Shown here one piece after another: positions 48,393 through 59,000 of a stretch of 64,000 nucleotides of DNA. This DNA comes from Ypsolopha sequella. Taxonomy: Eukaryota; Arthropoda; Insecta; Lepidoptera; Ypsolophidae. Below the pieces are notes generated by a model. The model worked only from the letters and a program-made list of their open reading frames with translations. It was not told the origin of the DNA and made no database searches. The stretch's first letter is position 1. Each line of letters starts with the position of its first letter. Both the position numbers and the translations under genes were made by a program. The stretch lies in the NCBI GenBank assembly GCA_934047225.1, contig OW203986.1, forward strand, positions 11,411,221 through 11,475,220. The letters are read 5' to 3'.

Positions 48393-49636
48393 AGTCACAA
48401 TGTAATAGGTCCGTTTTGACATATGTCATCGCAACGTATCTATGGATGTGAACCATGCAAATCGGTAACTATGTCAACCGATTCACACGAGAAATCGATT
48501 CAAAATATTATGAGTTTGTTATCGTTTGAAATATTTCCAAGTTAATTGATTATAATTTCCAGAATAAACATAATTGCCAAAGTCAACGTGAAAGAAAATA
48601 TAAACAGTTCAAAAGTAAAGCCTAAAGTCACAAGAAAAAAACACTAAAAACAAACGGGAGCACAACGACTTCCAATATGGTGATAGAAAGATATTTCGGG
48701 TGCTAAAACCAGCTTTTAATTTTTTTTCTCTACGAAAGGAATCTGAAATGGAAATTCTTACGTGCCAGTAATATTTTGTAATGTTGTACTTCACTGACCT
48801 CAAATTAGATAGTGGTGTGAGCGTTGATAGATATAAAATACTGGCCAGTAAGAAAAATATGTAGGATTCAAGATGAAAAAATTGCTCCATGCCTTATAAA
48901 AAAAAAATACTGCCATATTTCTTACCAGCCAATCTGTCTATTGATAGAATGATTTATGGAAAACTGCCTGTAAACCAATTCATTAATAAATGCATGTTTT
49001 TTATATATATATTTTTTGTTGTTGTAAACTATAAGTTTAAAAGCTAAGTGGTATGTAACATTATTTAGCACAATTATTATATAATATTTTTCGGTATACG
49101 CGACACCGTTACAAATACATGCAAATGTTCAAATCTAAAAAGTTTATATTTGCAAAAAAAAAAAGGAAATTTAAACTTGGCTTTTTGTGTACTGGTTTCA
49201 CAAAAGCTAATTACAGATCATTACAATTATTTTATCAATATTAAAGCAAGTTAATTATTTTCACGTGGAATCGAATTGAGTCCATAAAATTAGGCGATTA
49301 TCTGGTTACAACACTATTATTAAGAAAAAATTGACTGAGAATGTAACCGTTTTTGAGACATTGTGTAGTAATTCAAAATTGCATTTTATTTTGGAATATG
49401 CGTGAAAATAGTACTTGAAATATGTTCCGTGATAATTAAAAAACGTTTATTTATTTTCTTTAAACCCAATAAGTTAATAATTATTTGTTAACCGTTTCAT
49501 TTATTACATGTAAAGTTATATTCTATGGTCGTTCTTATCTGTCAAAACGGGCCTCTTATTTTGTGGCAACTGTAGGTATTGTTATTGGTTTATTGGTCTG
49601 AGGTTAATTATTAATTATTTATTATAAAGAATGTAT
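48393..49636. other. Spacer between the two P-like elements, no gene seen
   Basis: AT-rich sequence without a recognisable gene or a repeat with clear ends. Confidence 0.5.
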
Positions 49637-50822
49637 GCATATACCTCAGAATAAGGAATACAAATAGAAACCTGACTAAAATAATACGCGGAGAAAGACA
49701 CCTATCCTTGATTTTCTTACGACATTCTAGTGCGTTAGAGAGAGATGGATATGTATTAGTTTTTTCTTAATTAGGTAGGTTGTCACTAGTTCGTTGCTTT
49801 GCTAGTGATGTAACAATGTCGATTTTTGACTACGATAAATAAACCAAATCGAAATGAACCGCGACCAATCTCCTTACCACACATTATATCGTATCAAAGT
49901 GTGAAAAAAAAGAGAATGCAGGAGGCACCGACCTTTCTGGTGACATCCTCTTGCTTTGGAAGGAGGCCAAGAGAATTAATAGCAAAGTGGTCTCTGTCTA
50001 CCCCAGTGGGACACATGTTATATTGTGTAACTAAGGAATTAATAAAAGGATATCTTTCGTTTAGCATAATATTTTTTATTAAGTACAAATTACTATATCG
50101 TAGGCAGGTAGGTACATAAGTTAAGTCCAAAATTGTGCTTGTTTCTAGTACAAAAAATGCTGTAGCTTGTATCAGAGATACAACCGTAAACCATTTAAGT
50201 GGATACTTTTTAAGTCGCCTCTTAACTCAATCAAATAGATGTTCGTTGATGTCGCGTCTTTGTTCAATCAAGGAGGAAGGAATTAATCGCAACAATAGAA
50301 ATCATAATAATCATAGACTTATAGGATTTGTAATAATAATATTATGTCAATGATGAGCGATGACAGCGCAATTACTACAGAGGTAATTTCAATTTTTTTT
50401 TATTTCTATCAAATAAACAACAACTTATCTTGAATAAAAACTAATAACAAATAATGAACGATTAAAATACCTAATAACCTGTAATAAGAAATCAAATTAT
50501 GCGCAGTTCAAGTCAATAAGCATTCCCAAAATTCATTTCACGATAGAACTACCCTGTCAAAGTATGTACTTTTTTTGTCAACCACTAAGTACGAAAATGT
50601 CTTGATCTGCGGAATTTCTTCGTGAAGTCGATCACGGCAGTAACGTGAACGAACAGGCCTTTCAGAACGATTTGCGAACATAGAAATATGCACTTTTCTA
50701 AACCACAGACATCCATAGGTACTGGTTCTGTTGCCTAAAATTGAAAAATTATCGAGTTAATATACTATAGTATAGTACAAGCACGTACCTACAAACAAGA
50801 TTGATAATGCAATTATACATAA

Positions 50823-51901
50823 TTATTTAAAGGTTACCAATGTGTCTGTATCTGGTAAATATAACGTTGGTAAGGCATCTGCTTTTAAAAGTCTCCATTT
50901 AAAATTTTCGTATGGTCCAAAAGAATCCGACGTAAAGTGTTTCGAACAAATATGACTGCTTTTTTTAATTGCCCAATTTGGTCAAATTATTCGTCTAAGC
51001 CATTCACTTTTTAATTCTTCCCTTTTTGGAAATCTGTAACAAAAAAATATAGCGATATTTATTCGTTACTGCAAGGAACGGAACGTCACATAATTTTTTG
51101 ATTATTGCACTTGGATGTAATTTTGAGATCGTTAAACGAAACGTACATAAAAAAGTAATTAATGTCATTGTCACATCACATCACAATGACATTTTGAAAA
51201 TAAATAAATGATAACAACAAAAAAAAATATATATAATTAGCAGTCTTTTTATGAGTTTTCTACGCCAGAAAGAAAATGTCCCAAGAGAAAAAGAAGAGAA
51301 GTCTGTGCATTGTAGATTTGTATAAAAATGGAGGCATACATCTTTTTCCTAAAGATGAAAGTCGTAAAGCGCAATGAGTACAAGCCATGGTACATTTTAA
51401 ACCTGGACGGACCATAACAAAGCATTCGCATATAATATGCTCAGCACACATGTCATCAACCAACGAGCGTATGTGACGTGACGCAATGTTTTTTTTTTTT
51501 CAATCGTTTTAGCTTTGGCACCTAGCAACGTAGTCAGTTCAACACCATCTACAGAGTTCTTGGAAACTATGTTTTTTTGATAGATGGATTATCCTTTATG
51601 CACGGCTGCCGCGGGAACCAATGTTCGATAGTTTGCCACACGGACTTTAGTACATCACTATACGAAAAAACATAACCTCTCATAGTCGGCAGAAAATCTA
51701 TATAAAACAGGTAAATATCGGTGTAGAATTGAACACGAGTATGATTTACAAGAACTACTATTATTGTTACTGAGTTTTAGGTATGATCCTGCAACTTATT
51801 AACATAAAAACTATCAGAACTCACCGATGAAATGATATTGCTTCATTGTTGTTTTCTTTTCTTCCTGTATGCGATTTACAGCCTTCAATCGCACAAGACA
51901 T
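50823..51901 (-). pseudogene. Decayed THAP-domain gene in element B
   Basis: Exons correspond to 51901-51825 and 51033-50823. The first is intact. In exon 2 the Arg codon that follows the two Ile codons is TGA, so the frame stops before the second half of the zinc site. Several more replacements follow, such as Pro to Ser and Asn to Tyr. The intron has grown from 315 to 791 bp through the insertion. Splice signals remain. Confidence 0.8.
51276..51465 (+). pseudogene. Second, unrelated THAP-like fragment inside the insertion of element B
   Basis: In frame from ATG 51276 the sequence reads SLCIVDLYKNGGIHLFPKDE and continues to a TGA at 51375-51377, exactly where THAP domains have their invariant Trp. 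After it come 'VQAMVHFKPGRTITKHSHI' and ICSAH, matching the C-x2-H part of a THAP finger. It is on the opposite strand from the THAP gene of element B and is not a copy of it. It is broken. Confidence 0.6.
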
Positions 51902-53045
51902 TTTATTACAATGTTAAAAAAACAATCAACACAAACAATAATAAATCAGACTTTCACGAATTTTGAGAGGAAGAGCACAAAAATATTTAATTTCTCTCGG
52001 TGAAGCTGTAAACTTTCGCAAAATGCATTAGACATTGCGATGCCACCAAATTAAGATGTGATGCACGCTACGAACGATATTACAACACAACGATACAATG
52101 ATGAGACATATTTAATTTGATGGTATTATAATTTTTAAAATACATCCAAATTACATCCATCTGACATTTGTTTGGTTCAATCTAGTGACACACCAGGAAA
52201 AAATATAAAGTAAGTGCGGTTCGTCGTTTCATTCACTCGTACACAGGAGTAATTTACGTTAGATGAGTACAATGGCTAATGCCCAGTTCTTATTTTAGCC
52301 AGGCTTCTATTTGTATTCCTTATTCTGAGGCATATACTGACAAACAAATAGTGCGTTCCGAATCACGACATAATCGATTATATCGCGTCTATCATCGTTC
52401 CGAGTCACTGTGAGTCCCATAACGATAGCCATACAATGGTCGCTATGACGCCGACGTCATTAACGACACCATGTTGTGCTATTCGGAGCAAAAGAGTTTA
52501 ATAAAGGGTGTTAGGGTGAAGTTGCGGAAGCCAAAAACTGGCAATAGTAGATACTCGTCCATGCGAACAACTTTCCGTGAAAAAAATTTAGAAATCGAAA
52601 AATTAATTCTGTTGTTTTATAAAAATGTATAAATTCATTTTTTTACTTTGGGATAAACCTTGTCATAATCGCCCCCCAAAATCAAATCCTGGATCCACCC
52701 TTGGTAGTATACCCTTTGTATTCAAGAAACATAAACAAATTGCTGTAAATTCTTTCATTTCCAAGTGTCAACGTCCATGTCACGTTCAAAAGAGTTCCGA
52801 ATGAAAAGTTTAAGCAGTTATTGATGCCATTTTGTATTCGGAACGATTTGATGGACGTGAGTACAAGTTCGATGGTAGTTTTAGCTATGCGGAACGCGCT
52901 GAAACAAAAAAAGTTACAAAAGTCAATCAAATCAAATTATCAAACCAAACAAAAATAAATATTTAACCGTCGCGGCGGCTGAAACATTTGCATAATTATT
53001 TTTGTTTTTATAGCACGTATTAGTTTGATCAATATAAATAGGAAT

Positions 53046-53048
53046 ATG
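53046..53048 (+). CDS. NME7: NME7 coding exon 1: start codon only
   Basis: ATG is followed directly by the consensus donor GTAAGC. Joining to GAAGGCAGC at 53184 gives MEGSYSDKYTFIGEW, very close in length to the start of vertebrate NME7. The 5' UTR must precede it in the AT-rich DNA upstream. Confidence 0.7.
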
Positions 53049-56000
53049 GTAAGCAATTAACCTATTGTGTGTTAATTAAATTTTCACATCGTATTTTATC
53101 AAAATTTTTATAGCCCTTACATATTTTCTGACGGTTTCTAATAATTTTATTATTTACGCACAATATTTACTTATATATTACAGGAAGGCAGCTATTCTGA
53201 TAAATATACATTCATCGGGGAATGGTATGATAACCAAGCCAGTCTTGTGCGACGGTTTAACATTACATACTTTCCCACTGATGGGACTCTAGAGATGTAC
53301 GATATAAAGTTCCGGAAAATATTCGTCAGAAGAGTAAAAGTTAGCGGAATAACACAAGACAGCTTCTACATTGGTGGTACCGTCTTAATTCTGAGCAGAC
53401 TAATCAAAATAGTTGATTTTGCTTGCGAAGATACAAGGAAAAAACTGCATAAAGACATGCAGCTGTAAGTTCGGTGTATAACTATGTCAGGATGGAAAGT
53501 TAAGATGGGTTACTAAGGGCAGCTACCAGATATGTTGTAGCTACAAGAAAAAGGCTTTAGGAGACTAACCCCAATTTTTAGAGCATTTCTGCGTTCACAG
53601 ATTTTTGGAAAAAATGTACAGTCATTGAGAAAAACAGCAATTTTTCATATGTTTAGTATGAAATAAAGCTGGAATACATTCAATGAAATTTTGTGCTTCT
53701 GGGAGTTAATTTTCAGGATGTAATTGGGTCTTCAGTTGACCCCATAGACTTATGTTCGTTATCAGTAAGAGGATTGAATAGAATGAAATATATATTTTTT
53801 AAATTTCCATTGTGAATGTATGGGAATCTTATTTGCGTTTTCTGGGTGTTAATATTAGAGATGAAATGGATATCCGGTTACTATCCGGTATCCAGCCTAT
53901 CCGGCCATATTTTTGTTGTCCGGTATCCGGCTGGATAATAGCCAGTATCCGGCCGGATTCCGGATACTTAAATCAGCATACAAAAATCACAAAATAAATT
54001 GATTGTATCAATCATTGAATAATCTAAATTCAAATATATAAAGTGAATAAGAGTGATGGTAGATAAAGACAAGCTTAATAGCAATTGTTAAGAATTAAAC
54101 ATTTGTGCTTTTCTTCATACATTACACCAGGTTCAGAGAAACGTCTCTCACAATATACTGGATGTAACTCAACAGGTATCTTTTAATAAAAACACATAGT
54201 CTAAGAATGATACTAAACAACTTTTCCAAAGAAACATACTTGTGGAAATGAAAAAATATTTTCATGTTTTTTTACTCATTTTGAAAACCTACTGTGAATG
54301 TTGAAAGGGCACTGGGCGGGCAGGTTAAATTTTTTTTTAATATGTTACTTTGGGAAAATTTGTTCAGTATGAATAGTAGATTACGCATTTTCATTTAAAG
54401 ATACCTGTCCATTTATATACAGGTTGATAATGATCCCTCTAGCTATATTCAAGAAACCTATTCTATGTTCGAATTAGAAAATATATGTTTTGTTACTTTT
54501 GTCTTGTTTCATACTAAAAACAAAAGATATCGACTGTCAAAGTTTTCCTACAAAAACCGAATAGCGTTGTCATATCACTGTCAAGCTAGACACGTGACGC
54601 GCGTCACCGCCTCGCCTCGCCACGACCGGCCGGCTTCCAAACGTTGTCGGCAAATTACCCTTTGTCGCGAGCCGACAAGTAAGTATTCTTTATCCGAGCC
54701 ACCAAAGGACACCGTTTTTGTTTTGCATGCCGAGAAATCGGAGAAATCAGCGATCATAAGTTGCAATTTTCCCTTCATACTTTTACGGGCTTAGGACCGT
54801 CAAAATACAGAAGTTGTTTAGATTGCGCTAATTTGAATAGGATTTATAATTTACAAACAGCAAGTAGGTACCTAAATTACGAAATCGTTAGGTAAGTACT
54901 TAGTCACTTCTGTATTCAGGCGTACTTAAAAAATTGAAATCAACTTATGTACAAGTAATTGAAATCAACGAAGTTGTATACCTAAACTAACATTAGCTGT
55001 ACTTCAGCAATTGTTCGAAATGCAGTCCGTTTCTCTAAACAGAGTCTAGCACGTTTCACTGCATTCCTTCTCAGTTTTCTCAGCACTACAAAGTCACTTT
55101 TTACATCGTTAAATGCACTGATAATACGGTCTTTCAGTTCTTCGCGGCTTTGAGACTCCTCCGAGTATACGCGGCGTTTGATTTCTCCCCACAAAAAAAA
55201 ACACAGGGCGTGAGGTCTGAAGCACTTTGTCACCAATAATACCGGCCCACACATTAACACTGAACCGCACTTGATGGTGATGTTCGCGAATCATGTGTGG
55301 GTTTCTGTACGACCACCAGTGTTCATTGTGGCAATTGTACAGACCCACACGTGTAAACATTGACTCGTCAGTCCGTAAAATGTTTTTGTTTTGGTTCTGA
55401 AGGAACCACTCACAAAACGTGCGACGATTTTGCGCGTCAGCCTCATGCAGGTGCTGCACTGTCTGAAAATGATATGCATGAAGTCCAGCATAGTGCAACA
55501 ATTTCCACACTGTTGGTTGGCTAATTTCAAACCGCTGAGCTGCGTCTCGCGTACTGGCTCGGGGGTGCCGCTCAAAGAAGTCGAACACAGCATCTTCTAC
55601 CTCAATAGCCAGACGTGGCGCGCCAGCCCCTTGTGCATGGCTTGGCACGGTAAACTGACCATAATCCAGTAGCCGCTGGTTTACCGCTAAAATCGTTTGA
55701 CGATGTGGAACCGTGGCGTTGACAAGTCCTTGAGCACGAAGCCGAGGAATGTTCTCCTCTTCGTACAATGTTCTCGCTCGGTAAAGATTTTCTCCACTGA
55801 GGATGTAAGTACACTCGCACCATTTCGTAATATTCGCGAGAAGAGTACATCGGCATCGTGACGACTCGAAAATAGTTGCGCGGCGGGAGAAAATATGCAT
55901 TTTTATTGTATTTGCGCATGCACTCGTGACGTCGGTGCGCCGGCGACTGGCGATCGCGCCCGCGGGCCGGGGCGGGGGTAGGTGGTACACAGGTGTACGG

Positions 56001-59000
56001 GAATGTTTTTCATTGATGGTTGGGGCCCGGCGGCTAGTCGCGTAGGATAGCCATTTTATTCGCAATTTGGAAACTTTTCCCGATAAAAATATGGGGGAAA
56101 AAAAACCTTTTTTTTTTACGATTCTGTGTTCTATTAGTGATTTGGATTCATAGATTTCAATAAAGCTAGGGGTTTCATTATCAACCTGTATAGTATACAC
56201 CGCTGCAAAGAGACAAAGATACATATTTACGAATTTCATTAGAATCGGAAATTGTTTCGCGTTTGCAGACCACCATTTGTAGGATTGCGATACAATCATT
56301 TAGAAAATGCACAAATAATCTCGTCGAGTTGCACCCGCATGCACCTTGGTGCGTAATATTTGGACTTGCTCAATTCGTGTGAAACGCATATCTTGAGCCG
56401 GATATTCGGCCGCTGGATGTCCGGCTATCCGGCCTAGTGCCTTGCCGGATATCCGGTATCCGGTATCCGGCCAAATCACTATCCGTTTCATCTCTAGTTT
56501 ATATATACCCTCACCTCCCTTGTTCTTTATTAGCAAAAGAATTGAATTGGATGAAAATGTTTTTTTGTGAAAATTGCCTTTTTTCTTGATGACTATATCT
56601 TTTTCAAAATCTGTGAATACATAAGTAAAATGCTCCAAAACTTAGGGTTAGTCTCTAAAGCCTTTTTCTTGTAGCTATAATGTATCTGGTAGCTGCCCTT
56701 AGTGCCCCATTTTAACTTTCCACCCTGTATACAAACCATAGGATAGGTTTAATATATACTACTGTTAGATTGGCATATAAAAGAGAAAGAGCATAATAAG
56801 CATATGCCTGGTAGACCTAGATAAATAGGTGAGATCATTCACGTCAATGATATATTATGGCCCTTACTTATGTTATGTCCATACCTTGCATCAGTTATAA
56901 ACAATTATGCTTATGTGTGCACTGCCTAGATGTTATTCATCTAAGAAAGAAAACTTACAGAATTGTACATTTCATGTGGGTGGGAAAAGTTATCACATTT
57001 AATTAAATGGTTGCTCAGAATACAAACAAATTCTATTCAAAATGTTAACAAATATGTGTATTTCTGACGTTAAAGTTGAGTCAGTGCAAGGTGTAGCACT
57101 ATCTGTCTTGTACACATTACACGCACACTGGTGTATTTTGTTTTTGTCTCGCCTTACTTACTCCATAGCCTATCTATATAGTAAACAGTTGGTACTACAT
57201 TATTATGAGTACCAAATCTTGATCTAGGCTTACTGTTATTAAACAATCAAAACTTATAATTTAATATACATACTGGTATTTTCAGAACATTTGTAATGCT
57301 GAAACCGCTTTCAGAAAATATAGTTGGGAAAATTTTGAGCGAATTTCATGAGAATGGACTCCGGATCTCCAAGATGAAGAAAGTAAGACTTACTCCTGAA
57401 GATATCAATACTATTTATAGGGCTCAGTTAACTTCAGCTGAGTATCCGTTAGTATTACCTTATTTTTCATACTTTGGTATATTATTTTGTTAAGCAGCAC
57501 TAGTAAAAGTATTAATGTACCAAAAGTTATTTTATGGATAAGGGTGTATAGCCACTGAATAGAAAATCGCGGTCCTAAACAAGTTTTATGTTTAAAATGG
57601 TGTTCTTATAAAATGTAAACAACATTTAGGTAATATACAAACTTGTGTTAGAGAAACACTAAGAAAAAAAGAATTAAAAGTAGGTATATGAAATTTGCCT
57701 TTCTAAATATCCTAAAATACAGTCCCCAGTCGTGTCCCAGAATGTCGAAATAATATGAAGATAAGTGTTTAATAAAATATAACATTTGCTTCCTTTTAAA
57801 ACTGCTTGGTTACATAATCCCCTGTGCATACAAATTAAAAAAGTAGCTCATAATTTGCCAAACTCGTAAAAAAATTTGCGGCCTTCTATGGTAACCTTTT
57901 TGAATATAAATTATTATATTATTACAAAATTATGCTCCGTACATCTTTGTATGAGCAATTTTCCATTTAGTTGCCAATAACCCATAAATAGCTACTGTGA
58001 AATTTCGATATTGATAAATAAGCAAACAGAAGATTATCTAGCACAAATAAAAATTTATTAGAGATTTAATATTGAAATTGAATTTAATATTGATTGAAAA
58101 TTATCTATAGATTTTTGCTCTATAATGTTATCAATACAACCATTTATTATCCTGATTATGATGAAAGATGTGAGCCTGTTAGGTTGCTTGTGATCATAAA
58201 TTTGGGAGCCAAACGAAGTGGAGTGGAGCGAGGCGACCCTTGTAGTTCTTAACAGAAAGTTTATGGACAGAAAGTTTGAAAGTCAAATTAACATTATAAT
58301 TTATAATAACAAGTTGTCGCAAAAGTAATGTCATAATTTGAATTGGCTGTCATTTTGTTATAAATGAAAAAAAAAAGCTCTGTTTTCATAAAAAGTTTAT
58401 TTGAAAGTGTAAAACTGATGACATTAATTGGAAAAAATGATATCGCTCAAATGGCCACCTCCCTAGTTGATGCATGCAGCCCTAATGCGTACGTCTACCG
58501 AGCGTTGTTTCAAGGACAATGCACTTTCATTTCATTGTTTTCATTTGTTTTTCAGAACTTTTGTTATCATCCAAAATTTTGTCTGTAAAAAAAAACAAAT
58601 CTAGATTTTAAACTTGTTGTGAAATTCCTTCAATTAAATAAATTTGCAACTCACTTAAATTCCCTTCAATTTTATTTTACCCTACAAACCTAACTATAAA
58701 CTTAAATTCTAAAAGACTTACTTGAATATTAATCCGTATAGGTTATTTCAGATTTCACATGGAACAATTGACTGGTCAGTTCGTTTATGGATTGGAATTA
58801 GTTGGTAAAAATGCTGTACATACATGTCTCAGAACTCTTGGAGACAATGACCCTCGAAAAGCGGCACCAGGCACAATAAGAGCTCTTTATGGAACGGACA
58901 CAATACGGAACTGTGCTTATGCATCGTCTGATCCTGAGGTTGCACTGCAGGTAAACTAAAATATATTGATATTAAAGAATAGCCTTTCGCCCGAGGCGGC

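Larger units (their letters stand above)
49645..52329 (-). mobile_element. P-superfamily-like element, copy B, with perfect 8-bp target duplication
   Basis: Same termini as copy A, flanked by GCATATAC on both sides (49637-49644 and 52330-52337). The element is 2,685 bp. The extra length comes from about 520 bp (near 51066-51588) that replaces about 40 bp of the intron between the two THAP exons. Elsewhere the two copies are highly similar, with scattered substitutions. The distinct target duplications prove two separate insertions, not a segmental duplication. Confidence 0.9.
53488..56727. mobile_element. Outer fold-back element in NME7 intron 2
   Basis: CAGGATGGAAAGTTAAGATG on the left and the inverted CATTTTAACTTTCCACCCTG on the right are arms of about 150 bp. 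They continue through 'AAGGGCAGCTACCAGATA', AAAAAGGCTTTAG and GAGCATTT. The left end starts 24 bp after the exon 2 donor. The original element was a few hundred bp; a second element (53856-56496) has inserted into it. Confidence 0.82.

Noticed and set aside
52350..52902. Possible TIR element with GCGTTCCG ends just upstream of NME7
   Set aside because: The ends match at only about 13 of 17 positions, no target duplication was found, and the interior shows no further pairing.
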